Shown: positions 1-5,983 of the stretch, piece after piece | Position numbering within the stretch: position 1 is the stretch's first letter | Layout of the letters: every line of letters starts with the position of its first letter | Assembly: GCA_012965485.1 (NCBI GenBank) | Contig: DTSF01000277.1 | Location: 1 to 5,983, forward strand | Length of the DNA stretch: 5,983 bases | Reading direction: 5' to 3' | Source of the DNA: Dehalococcoidia bacterium | Lineage (GTDB): Bacteria; Chloroflexota; Dehalococcoidia; SAR202; UBA826 | Translations under genes and position numbers: made by a program | The notes under the pieces: generated by a model | Seen by the model: the letters and a program-made list of their open reading frames with translations, nothing else | Told to the model about the DNA's origin: nothing | Database searches by the model: none

Positions 1-125
1 TTTTGTATCGAAGGAGTTTCATTTAAAGAAATTTCCGAATTATTACTTACATTTTGGCTGCAGGAAACGCTTAATAGGACAAGAAAAATAAATGAAACAC
101 AAAAATATATTTTGATTGATTTCAT
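1..125 (-). CDS. Putative lipoprotein, N-terminal part (cut by left edge)
   Basis: An open frame starts with ATG at 125-123 and stays open to the left edge, giving 41 complete codons. It begins MKSIKIYF, has a hydrophobic core of about residues 6-20, then LLSVSC with the lipobox Cys at residue 22, and continues with a Ser/Asn-rich polar stretch (SQNVSNNSE). This is a textbook lipoprotein signal peptide, although Ser rather than Leu stands at -3. Signal peptidase II would cleave before Cys22 and the protein would be lipid-anchored outside the cytoplasmic membrane. Its ATG overlaps the TGA of the MFS gene as ATGA, so translational coupling and a shared operon are likely. No strong Shine-Dalgarno is visible, in keeping with coupling. 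The mature domain lies outside the window, so function is unknown; a secreted enzyme or a binding protein serving the transporter is possible. The alternative is chance reading of an AT-rich tail, but a start overlap plus a signal peptide makes that unlikely. Confidence 0.72.
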   Translation of the reverse strand, partial: MKSIKIYFCVSFIFLVLLSVSCSQNVSNNSEISLNETPSIQ

Positions 126-1432
126 ATCAAAGGCTTTTGGGTTCTTTCAGACAATTTCAAAATTGGCTGCCTTGCAAAGAAAAACAAGACAGTAGCTACA
201 AGGTATGCGAATATTGCAAAAATAAACAGTTGTTTGTACCCACCGGTTCTGTCATATAGGATTGCACCTATTATAGGGCCCAACCCTAGGCCAATGATTT
301 GAAAAGGACCCATAATTCCTGAGATCGAACCAAAGGAATGCCGACCGTAATAGTTCGCTATTATCATACCGCCCAGCACATTGAGACCTCCGGTGGCAGC
401 TCCCCAAATGACCACACATGCAAATCCAGGATACCCACCTTCTATAAGTAAAAAAATGGAAGTCACCCCTAAGGACATGGGGAGGGCAGATAATACTAAT
501 TTTCGCGGAGAATATATATCAGATAGAAACCCCCATATCGGATTAGAAAAAGCGTTCAAAAGGGTGCTAAGGGTCCAGGCAAGAGCCGCCATAGATATGG
601 ATAAGCCAGACTCATGTAGGTAAGGTACGAGTTGAAATCCTATGGTTCCGGATGTAAGTATTATTAAAAATTCAGCGGATATTACCGCCCATAATGCAAA
701 GGTCTTTGCTGCTTGGCCTGCTGACCAAATCTCCCCATCGCTACTGGAGTCTTTCCCGAGATTGCCAGCTAATTCCAGAGAACTAAGATTTTTTTTGACC
801 CCGTCGGGTAAAAGCCCGATTGATTCAGGGTCTTTTCTGACAAAAATTATTAAAGGCAGCGCTAATAATATGGAATACATCCCAAGTAATTTATAGGCTG
901 TGCGCCAGCTAGACCAGGTACTTATCAGTGTGATTAGTTGTACATTTATGGCTCCAAAGCAAGGCCTGGCCATCGATACTATGCCGAGCACCAGATTTCT
1001 TTTCCTCTCAAAAAAATTCACCGCCACGGTTCGGGGCATAACCCCTATCAGAACGGGGTTACCTAACCCTCTCGCAATGATGTAGGCGACATAGAAGTGC
1101 CATACTGCTGTCATGCCTCCTATCCAGAAAAAACATCCACCGACGATAATGGACGTTAGCGGCATTGCTAACCTTGGCCCGTGAGTATCTGCGATTTTTC
1201 CGAATACAGGTGTTAACAGGCCAGCAACCCAGGTGCCGATGGTTATACCAAGCGCGATAGTGCTTCTATCCCAACCCGTATCCTCAAATATAAGAGTTTG
1301 AATTCCCGCGAGGGTAACTTGAGCTGATCCCGAAGCGGCATAAGTTCCCATAGCCCCAACCGTGATAACTATCCAACCATAGTAGACAGTGGTTTTAGGT
1401 GTCCAAGACCCTGCGCGTTTCAATAATTCCAT
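122..1432 (-). CDS. MFS transporter, monocarboxylate/oxalate-formate antiporter-like
   Basis: This 436-residue integral membrane protein has about twelve hydrophobic segments, roughly at residues 19-41, 57-77, 90-108, 112-133, 145-170, 183-198, 244-270, 279-301, 311-330, 335-360, 368-392 and 399-419. A polar central loop at about 199-243 separates the two six-helix halves. The MFS loop 2-3 signature is clear as GKIADTHGPR (78-87, with D82, G85 and R87), and a weaker repeat, GFLSDIYSPRK, sits at 301-311. The first helix opens YYGWIVI and the tenth ends ANYYGRHSFGSISG, both reminiscent of the monocarboxylate/oxalate-formate type. Length is normal for the family. A small organic anion such as a sugar acid is the likely substrate, inferred from the neighbouring dehydratases; the sequence does not give specificity. 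The next Met is inside helix 1, so the start at 1432 is preferred although no Shine-Dalgarno precedes it. It is transcribed divergently from the enolase-type gene and its stop overlaps the lipoprotein start. Confidence 0.9.
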   Translation of the reverse strand: MELLKRAGSWTPKTTVYYGWIVITVGAMGTYAASGSAQVTLAGIQTLIFEDTGWDRSTIALGITIGTWVAGLLTPVFGKIADTHGPRLAMPLTSIIVGGCFFWIGGMTAVWHFYVAYIIARGLGNPVLIGVMPRTVAVNFFERKRNLVLGIVSMARPCFGAINVQLITLISTWSSWRTAYKLLGMYSILLALPLIIFVRKDPESIGLLPDGVKKNLSSLELAGNLGKDSSSDGEIWSAGQAAKTFALWAVISAEFLIILTSGTIGFQLVPYLHESGLSISMAALAWTLSTLLNAFSNPIWGFLSDIYSPRKLVLSALPMSLGVTSIFLLIEGGYPGFACVVIWGAATGGLNVLGGMIIANYYGRHSFGSISGIMGPFQIIGLGLGPIIGAILYDRTGGYKQLFIFAIFAYLVATVLFFFARQPILKLSERTQKPLI

Positions 1433-1460
1433 CAGGGAATTTTAACACTGTGAATTCTTA

Positions 1461-1466
1461 TATAAT
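1461..1466 (+). promoter_or_regulatory. Probable -10 element for the enolase-type/uxuA-like operon
   Basis: TATAAT matches the sigma-70 consensus in all six positions and lies 31 bases before the ATG at 1498. That would give a leader of about 25 bases, which includes the ribosome binding site. A consensus -35 at normal spacing is missing. Confidence 0.55.
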
Positions 1467-1484
1467 CGGGGTTGAAATGTTTTT

Positions 1485-1489
1485 GGAGG
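1485..1489 (+). promoter_or_regulatory. Strong ribosome binding site of the 1498 gene
   Basis: GGAGG, followed by eight bases and then ATG at 1498, is a near-ideal Shine-Dalgarno and fixes this start. It is the strongest such site in the left half of the window. Confidence 0.8.
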
Positions 1490-1497
1490 ATAGCTAG

Positions 1498-2613
1498 ATG
1501 AAAATTTCAGATGTCAGTATTGAGATTATAGAACGAGAAGTACCTGACACGGGACTGGATTCTGATCTTGGAAGGTTCTCCGGCTCTGTCGAACAGGGAG
1601 TCCTGCGCATTTTTACTGATGAAGGAATCGAAGGGAATTGTTTTTTGGGCGAATTTCGGAAGGGTTCTAATGCTCTTTATAACCCTATCTTGACAGTCCT
1701 TAAACCTGAGTTGGTGGGAATGCAGGTTGCAAAGAGAGAATGGTTGTGGAGTAGGTTGGGGATATTATCGGCTCGAAAAGGTCTAAGTATGTCAGCTTGG
1801 GCTCCTGTCGATATTGCACTGTGGGACGCGGCCGGAAAGCAAGCGAGTGTTCCCATACACGAGCTGCTAGGGAATCAAAGGGATGAGATTGATGCTTACG
1901 CTACTTACCCGCCTCGTCATGCCGATAGTGCGGGGTATGTAAAAGAAGCGGAGGAGATAATTAGTAGGGGTTTCAAGGCCTACAAGATTCATCCAGGCGT
2001 AATGGAGACCGATGAAGTTGTGAAGATGGTAAGTATGGTAAGGGAACGAGTAGGTCCTACTGTGGAGCTTATGCTCGATCCAAACTGTGGATACGACTAC
2101 CGGAAAGCATTTGATGTAGGCCAGGCTTTAGATAGAAATGGATTCTATTGGTACGAAGACCCTGTCCCTCATTTTGATTTAGACGCGATTGCTGAATTGA
2201 CAAGGAGATTGAAGGTTCCCATTTGTATGAGTGATCAGTCGGATAATCAATTCTACTGGGGGGCCAATGCCCTGAGAAAAAGGTCCAACAGGTTGGTTAG
2301 AGGAACCGCAGCCAAATTAGGAATAACAGGACTTAAGAAGTTATGTTCTATGGCGGAAGGCTTTGGTTATAACTGCGAGATCGGAACAGCTGGAAATTCC
2401 CTTATGAACATAGCTAATTTGCATGTGATTTATTCGGTAGCGAATTGTGCTTTCTATGAATATTGGATGCCCGCAGAGGCGCATCAATTTGGGCTTCTAG
2501 AGGATGTCGTACCGAATAACGAAGGGGTCATCACAGCAACCCGCTTGCCTGGGTTGGGATACCAAATTGATTGGGATTACATAGAAAAACATAAAACAGG
2601 TACATTATCCTAG
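1498..2613 (+). CDS. Enolase-superfamily (mandelate racemase/muconate lactonizing-like) enzyme with atypical active site
   Basis: This 371-residue protein has the usual two-domain length: an N-terminal capping domain (about 1-125, MKISDVSIEI start, VDIALWDAAGK at 104-114) and a C-terminal TIM barrel. Barrel landmarks are FKAYKIHPG (159-167) with K163 and H165, MLDPNCGYD (192-200) with metal ligand D194, WYEDP (218-222) with E220, and PICMSD (241-246), where D246 aligns with the third ligand, usually Glu. Family members abstract a proton alpha to a carboxylate and then racemise, epimerise or dehydrate. The LGITG segment (274-278) follows RGTAAK without the Asp usually found there, and CEIG (293-296) has Gly where the mandelate racemase-type catalytic His is expected; E321 is kept. 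The chemistry is therefore uncertain. The gene probably forms an operon with the UxuA-like gene 17 bases downstream. A sugar-acid substrate is inferred from that neighbour. It could also be a non-standard epimerase or a catalytically altered paralog. Confidence 0.88.
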   Translation: MKISDVSIEIIEREVPDTGLDSDLGRFSGSVEQGVLRIFTDEGIEGNCFLGEFRKGSNALYNPILTVLKPELVGMQVAKREWLWSRLGILSARKGLSMSAWAPVDIALWDAAGKQASVPIHELLGNQRDEIDAYATYPPRHADSAGYVKEAEEIISRGFKAYKIHPGVMETDEVVKMVSMVRERVGPTVELMLDPNCGYDYRKAFDVGQALDRNGFYWYEDPVPHFDLDAIAELTRRLKVPICMSDQSDNQFYWGANALRKRSNRLVRGTAAKLGITGLKKLCSMAEGFGYNCEIGTAGNSLMNIANLHVIYSVANCAFYEYWMPAEAHQFGLLEDVVPNNEGVITATRLPGLGYQIDWDYIEKHKTGTLS

Positions 2614-2630
2614 TGTGAATGGTGAATTAA

Positions 2631-3620
2631 ATGAATGTTGGAACACAGCTCAAGGCCAGGGATGATGATGATTATAGAGTGTTCGCACAACTTGGGGTAA
2701 ACAATATTTGTGGATACCCACCAGGTAACCCTCGAGAATGGACGGCACAAGTCTTAAAAGCCTATAGAGAACATGTTGAATCTTTTGGCTTGAAGTTGGA
2801 TTTTATTCCACTGCCACTCAATTCACATGAGATATCCTTTGCGGAAAATCCTAACATTATGCTTGGAAAATCTCCTGACAGAGATAGAGAAATTGACCTG
2901 ATACAAAATATCATTATGAATTGTTCCTTAGCAGGTATACCTGCTGTTAAGTACAATTTGACACTTTTAGGTGTGGTTAGCACTGATGGCGAAGATTGGC
3001 GGGGAGGGTCTTCGACTAGGGCATTTAGATACCAGGATGCGATACAAGAACCCCCTTTAACCATTGCGGGCCAGACGACAGAGGAAATGATGTGGGAAAG
3101 AATAAATTATTTTGTTCAGTCAGTGGTGCCTGTCGCGGATGAGTGCAAAATTCGCATGGCCCTTCATCCTCACGATCCAGCAATGCCCAGACCCGAAGGC
3201 TTTAGAGGTGTTGACCGAGTTTTAGGAAGTGTTGACGGGCTGAAGAAATTTATTGATTTGCATTCAAGCGAATTTCACGGACTGAATTTTTGCCAAGGTA
3301 CCGTTACGGAAATGTTAGAAAATCCGGCAGAGGAGATTTTTGACGTTATCAGATATTTTGGTGAAAGGAAAAAAATATTCAACGTTCATTTCCGAAACAT
3401 TAAAGGTGGGTTTCTAGATTTTGTAGAGACTTATATTGATGATGGAGATGTCGATATGAAAAAGTGTGTAGAACTGTACGGTGAACTAGATTACCCATAT
3501 ATGCTGATGCCTGATCATGTGCCGAACATGTCTGGGGAAAATTCTAAAATGGTAGGTTTTGCATATACCTATGGGTACATCAAAGGATTAATCGATTCTG
3601 CTGGATTCGGGACAGAGTAA
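2631..3620 (+). CDS. Mannonate dehydratase (UxuA)-like TIM-barrel protein
   Basis: This 329-residue protein belongs to the xylose-isomerase-like TIM-barrel fold and most resembles UxuA. That enzyme dehydrates D-mannonate to 2-keto-3-deoxy-D-gluconate in hexuronate catabolism, using a divalent metal in the cytoplasm. The metal-site motifs appear in the expected order: MALHPHDPAMP (176-186, H179), GLNFCQGT (217-224, C221), NVHFRNIKGG (251-260, H253) and MLMPDHVP (291-298, D295 and H296). It is shorter than the roughly 390-residue E. coli UxuA. The usual HPDDP and RPDHG cores read HPHDP and MPDHV here, so it is a divergent subgroup and the substrate may differ from mannonate. An in-frame stop at 2628-2630 makes ATG 2631 the first possible ATG; its ribosome binding site is weak (GGTGA, 2621-2625). 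It follows the enolase-type gene by 17 bases in a probable operon and converges on the next gene with 11 bases between stops. Confidence 0.87.
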   Translation: MNVGTQLKARDDDDYRVFAQLGVNNICGYPPGNPREWTAQVLKAYREHVESFGLKLDFIPLPLNSHEISFAENPNIMLGKSPDRDREIDLIQNIIMNCSLAGIPAVKYNLTLLGVVSTDGEDWRGGSSTRAFRYQDAIQEPPLTIAGQTTEEMMWERINYFVQSVVPVADECKIRMALHPHDPAMPRPEGFRGVDRVLGSVDGLKKFIDLHSSEFHGLNFCQGTVTEMLENPAEEIFDVIRYFGERKKIFNVHFRNIKGGFLDFVETYIDDGDVDMKKCVELYGELDYPYMLMPDHVPNMSGENSKMVGFAYTYGYIKGLIDSAGFGTE

Positions 3621-3631
3621 GCTTTTGGTCA

Positions 3632-4678
3632 CTAAGGTAGTAATGCTTCGTTAACTGTAACTCCAAACCCTGGGCCATCTGTTGGTGAAATATATCCATT
3701 CAGGGGATGTGGTTCGCCTATCCACAGTTCATCTTTGTTACCACCCTTCGTACCTGGAAGCACTTCGGCCAAATCGTCGCAGGTTGAAGAGACAATTAAG
3801 TGAAGTCCCCATACTTCTCCCCCTCTATGTGGTACGACGGGTATATCGAGGGCATTTGCCATCTCAGTGATCCGAATGCCAGATGTTAGGCCTCCACACC
3901 ATGTTATATCAGGCTGCCATAGGTCTAAGGCCTTTGTTCGGGCTATTTCTTGGTAGCCATATTCAGTGAATTCATGTTCTCCACCGGCGATCAAAGTAGG
4001 CTTCACCAAGTTTCTTAGTTCAGCTTGAGCGACTAGATCATCGGGGGTAATAACATCTTCAAACCAGTAAATATCGAATTTTTTCAAAGATTTTGACATT
4101 TCTAGGGTAATGTCAAAACTCCATGACATGTATGTATCTATCATAATTAAAGCTTTCGGGCCTAATAAATTTCTTGCTTTATCTGCAGTGGCTATGGCTG
4201 TCGAAATGTCTTCGTTTGGACCGGAATGCGGAAATTTATGGGCAGTAAAACCTAACTCTGCATACCATTCTATGTCTGTTCCTGTCGCATACGACCGAAC
4301 TGAATCCTTTTTTCTGTCTCCTATTAGTTCATATACCGGACAATTTTCTGCTTTCCCAAGCAGATCCCACAAAGCTAAGTCCACTCCACTTAATGCCATT
4401 ATTGCAATACCTTTTCTGCCATAGGGGAGAGAAGCGGAATACAGGTGATCCCAGACCTCTTTGATATCTTGGGTGGTGGCTATTTCCTTATCTAAAAGAA
4501 GTTCCCTGAAATGCTTATTCACAACTTCTACGCCGGCTACACCCCCGCCTCCGTATCCTACTCCTACGATACCCTGATCTGTTTCAACCCTCACAACTAT
4601 TTGCCAAAAGTGCGTCCGCCAAGAAGGTACTACGTTCCTATAGTCGGGATAGACTGCTTTTACTTCAGTAATTTTCAT
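3632..4678 (-). CDS. L-rhamnonate dehydratase-like enolase-superfamily enzyme
   Basis: The frame is open from ATG 4708 (358 residues), but I prefer ATG 4678 because the protein then begins MKITEVKAVYP, as is usual in this superfamily, with GGTAAG nine bases upstream; ATG 4687 is a third option. Residue numbers below follow the 358-residue form. The match to L-rhamnonate dehydratase (RhmD: L-rhamnonate to 2-keto-3-deoxy-L-rhamnonate plus water) is good: PSWRTHFW (28-35), HKFPHSGP (157-164, K158), MIDTYMSW (189-196, D191), YWFEDVITP (214-222, E217), AGGEHEF (241-247, E244), QPDITWCGGLT (265-275, D267), VVPHRGG (291-297, H294), E315, GEPHPLNGYI (331-340) and the closing PGFGV. All three metal ligands and the Asp-His dyad are present, so it should be active. 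It is somewhat shorter than E. coli RhmD (about 400 residues), and the exact sugar acid is not proven. It is a separate transcript, divergent from the crotonase gene, with no obvious shared operon. Confidence 0.88.
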   Translation of the reverse strand: MKITEVKAVYPDYRNVVPSWRTHFWQIVVRVETDQGIVGVGYGGGGVAGVEVVNKHFRELLLDKEIATTQDIKEVWDHLYSASLPYGRKGIAIMALSGVDLALWDLLGKAENCPVYELIGDRKKDSVRSYATGTDIEWYAELGFTAHKFPHSGPNEDISTAIATADKARNLLGPKALIMIDTYMSWSFDITLEMSKSLKKFDIYWFEDVITPDDLVAQAELRNLVKPTLIAGGEHEFTEYGYQEIARTKALDLWQPDITWCGGLTSGIRITEMANALDIPVVPHRGGEVWGLHLIVSSTCDDLAEVLPGTKGGNKDELWIGEPHPLNGYISPTDGPGFGVTVNEALLP

Positions 4679-4708
4679 TAACTTCATCTTACCATTCTGA
4701 ATTAGCAT

Positions 4709-4779
4709 AGCTTTTATGTTGTTAGGTAGTTTCGGCTATGGTAACTTGACCTTATGTAAACATTAAGAGGGGAGTTATC
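4709..4779. promoter_or_regulatory. Divergent spacer between rhamnonate dehydratase-like and crotonase genes
   Basis: The spacer should hold promoters for both directions, but no convincing -35/-10 pair is visible; TTGACC (4746-4751) on the plus strand has no good -10 at normal spacing. A short palindrome, ATGT-AA-ACAT (4754-4763), lies just before the crotonase ribosome binding site and could be an operator half-site pair, though four-base arms can arise by chance. GAGGGGAG (4767-4774) is a good Shine-Dalgarno for ATG 4780. If the longer start at 4708 is rejected, the spacer extends left to 4679. Confidence 0.4.
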
Positions 4780-5571
4780 ATGGGATTTGAAACTATCTTA
4801 GTAGAACAAATCGGAAGGGTAGGTGTCATAACCTTAAATAGACCTGATTTTTTAAATGCTTTTAATGATGATCTCAATAGAGAATTACGGCTACAAATCA
4901 GAGATTTTAACAATGATTCTACAGTCGGATCTGTAGTTATTACAGGGGCAGGGAGAGCCTTTTCTGCAGGAGCAGATGTAAGCAATTTTGAGGCAACTGT
5001 GAGGGGGGAATCAAGAAAGTCTGACGACGAGACAGCTCGTTTTCCAAGATGGCCCATTTTTATGAAAGAATCCAAACCTACTATTTGCGCCATTAATGGT
5101 TATGCTATTGGTATGGGTATAACTCTGCCACTGGGTTGCGATATCCGCCTCATGTCGGAAAGTGCAAAACTTTCTTTTCGATTCGCATACATTGGGTTGA
5201 CCCCTGAATTCGGCAGCACTAATCTTTTAACTCAGACAGTTGGTATGTCGAAAGCCATGGAATTTATGCTTACAGGTCGTTTTATCGAGGCCAAAGAGGC
5301 CCTGGAATCTGGATTGGTTAATCACGTCTACCCAGATGAACAATTAGTTGCTAAAGCTCTGGAGTTGGCTACCGCCGTAGCTTTTAATCCCGAGTGGCAA
5401 CTCAGTCAGATCAAAAGAATGATGAGGGATCACCAATATAACGATAATCTTGATGAGGTAATGGATATAGAAAGTAGATTCTTTAGTCAGTCACAACAAA
5501 CAGCCGCCCACAAAGAATTTCTTACCTCTTTCCGAGAGAAGAGATCTCCTGATTATCATAATTTACCCTGA
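4780..5571 (+). CDS. Enoyl-CoA hydratase/isomerase (crotonase) family protein
   Basis: The 263-residue length is typical of single-domain crotonases, which act on acyl-CoA thioesters in the cytoplasm. The N-terminal core reads GVITLNRPDFLNAF (15-28). The oxyanion-hole regions are FSAGAD (61-66) and NGYAIGMG (106-113), the latter followed by GCDIRL (119-124). Hydratases carry two glutamates, equivalent to rat mitochondrial Glu144 and Glu164; here these positions read T115 (GITLPLGCD) and Y137 (FRFAYIGL), so classical hydration is unlikely. A Glu does occur at E143 in LTPEFGST (140-147), resembling the PE-G-S-S motif of delta3-delta2-enoyl-CoA isomerases, so an isomerase-type or other enolate chemistry is more plausible. 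GAGGGGAG at 4767-4774 supports the start at 4780. Its stop overlaps the ribosome binding site of the C26 hydrolase gene, pointing to an operon. A link to the sugar-acid genes is not evident. Confidence 0.9.
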   Translation: MGFETILVEQIGRVGVITLNRPDFLNAFNDDLNRELRLQIRDFNNDSTVGSVVITGAGRAFSAGADVSNFEATVRGESRKSDDETARFPRWPIFMKESKPTICAINGYAIGMGITLPLGCDIRLMSESAKLSFRFAYIGLTPEFGSTNLLTQTVGMSKAMEFMLTGRFIEAKEALESGLVNHVYPDEQLVAKALELATAVAFNPEWQLSQIKRMMRDHQYNDNLDEVMDIESRFFSQSQQTAAHKEFLTSFREKRSPDYHNLP

Positions 5572-5576
5572 AGGAG
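5570..5576 (+). promoter_or_regulatory. Ribosome binding site overlapping the crotonase stop codon
   Basis: GAAGGAG begins inside the TGA stop of the crotonase gene (5569-5571) and lies seven bases before ATG 5584. The overlap suggests coupled translation of the two genes and decides the downstream start. Confidence 0.75.
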
Positions 5577-5583
5577 TAGCCGT

Positions 5584-5983
5584 ATGAATGGATCTAAGGG
5601 ACCAGTCATAGGTCTGACATGTTCAGATGTCGATAGATCGTTGCCTTATGCATCTATGGTAGAAAAATTTGGGGGTGTGGTGAAACTTATTACCCCGTCA
5701 AATGTTGATAGTGTCTCTGAAGCTATGAACAATATAGATGGATTAATGTTGGCTGGTGGGCCGGATGTCCACCCTAAACACTATGGTGAAGATTCTGATG
5801 CTGACTGCTGGTATAACGAAGACCTCGATGATCTGGAAATACCTATATTGGGATCCGCACTTGAAACAGATTTGCCGATTTTAGCCATATGTAGGGGTAT
5901 GCAGGTTTTGAACGTTTCGATGGGTGGGTCCTTGATTCAACATATCGATGGCCATAACAGCGAACAGGTTGAAGGAGATGATC
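5584..5983 (+). CDS. Gamma-glutamyl-GABA hydrolase-like class I glutamine amidotransferase (peptidase C26), N-terminal part
   Basis: The frame runs from ATG 5584 to the right edge, giving 133 codons, roughly half of a typical 240-260 residue protein. It begins with PVIGLTCSD (7-15). It then has the family block GLMLAGGPDVHPKHYGE (53-69) and the nucleophile elbow AICRGMQVLNV (101-111) with catalytic C103, followed by MGGSLIQHI (113-121). These are hallmarks of the PuuD/peptidase C26 group, which hydrolyses gamma-glutamyl amide bonds, for example gamma-glutamyl-GABA in putrescine breakdown. The His and Glu that complete the triad lie beyond the window. No other putrescine-pathway gene is seen here, so the substrate is open; related proteins act on other gamma-glutamyl compounds. 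It follows the crotonase by 12 bases with a strong coupled ribosome binding site. Confidence 0.87.
   Translation, partial: MNGSKGPVIGLTCSDVDRSLPYASMVEKFGGVVKLITPSNVDSVSEAMNNIDGLMLAGGPDVHPKHYGEDSDADCWYNEDLDDLEIPILGSALETDLPILAICRGMQVLNVSMGGSLIQHIDGHNSEQVEGDD

Larger units (their letters stand above)
1433..1497. promoter_or_regulatory. Divergent intergenic region between MFS and enolase-type genes
   Basis: This 65-base AT-rich spacer must hold promoters for both directions. For the plus strand there is a perfect TATAAT at 1461-1466. The best upstream -35-like match, TTAACA at 1442-1447, leaves only a 13-base spacer, so the -35 is uncertain. For the minus strand, TAAAAT (read from 1444 to 1439) ends six bases before the MFS ATG, which would suit a leaderless transcript. 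An inverted pair GAATT (1437-1441) and AATTC (1453-1457) overlaps this zone and could be an operator, or chance in AT-rich DNA. Confidence 0.5.

Noticed and set aside
1..195. Plus-strand frame open from the left edge to TAG at 193-195 (64 codons), a possible 3' end of a gene.
   Set aside because: It overlaps the MFS 3' end and lies antisense to the lipoprotein frame, which has a proper start, ATGA coupling and a signal peptide. The translated text shows no recognisable motif. A convergent partial gene cannot be fully excluded.
381..1085. Three plus-strand open frames of 61-84 residues inside the MFS gene.
   Set aside because: They are antisense to a clear transporter, lack ribosome binding sites and show no domain features.
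2762..3064. Minus-strand 100-residue frame inside the UxuA-like gene.
   Set aside because: It is a shadow of a gene with clear metal-site motifs and has no features of its own.
3621..3631. A bidirectional terminator between the convergent genes.
   Set aside because: Only 11 bases separate the two stop codons and I see no stem-loop with a T-run there or just inside either gene.
4110..4424. Plus-strand 104-residue frame inside the rhamnonate dehydratase-like gene; likewise the smaller one at 3682-3870.
   Set aside because: Both are antisense to strongly conserved catalytic segments of the real gene.
4752..5093. Minus-strand 113-residue frame over the crotonase start.
   Set aside because: It is antisense to the crotonase N-terminal half and has no recognisable motif.

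Overview
This is a gene-dense bacterial window of moderately low GC with six protein genes, two of them cut by the window edges. I saw no RNA gene, mobile element or CRISPR array, and no stretch over about 70 bases lacks a gene. The content centres on sugar-acid (aldonate/uronate) catabolism. There are two different enolase-superfamily (mandelate racemase/muconate lactonizing type) enzymes, a mannonate dehydratase (UxuA)-like TIM barrel and an MFS transporter. Beside them lies a second small operon with a crotonase-fold enzyme and a class I glutamine-amidotransferase-like (peptidase C26) hydrolase. The host cannot be fixed from the sequence. Divergent enolase-superfamily paralogs in a compact, low-GC genome would fit uncultivated marine lineages known for enolase expansions, such as SAR202 Chloroflexota; that is inference only.

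Layout from left to right. On the minus strand, the MFS transporter (122-1432) is followed through a 4-base ATGA overlap by the start of a lipoprotein gene (125 down to the left edge). A 65-base divergent spacer (1433-1497), with a perfect TATAAT and a strong ribosome binding site, leads rightward into an atypical enolase-superfamily gene (1498-2613) and then the UxuA-like gene (2631-3620). This pair converges, with 11 bases between stop codons, on a minus-strand L-rhamnonate dehydratase-like gene (3632-4678, possible longer start 4708). A second divergent spacer precedes the crotonase (4780-5571). Twelve bases later the C26 hydrolase (5584 onward) starts, and it runs off the right edge.

A plausible joint role is import of a sugar acid or similar hydroxy-carboxylate by the MFS protein, followed by dehydration or epimerisation by the enolase-type and UxuA-type enzymes to 2-keto-3-deoxy acids. 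No kinase or aldolase for the next steps is inside the window. How the crotonase and C26 pair connects to this is not evident. The most notable points are that the first enolase-type enzyme appears to lack the Asp-His dyad of its superfamily, that the crotonase lacks both hydratase glutamates, and that an edge lipoprotein is translationally coupled to the transporter.
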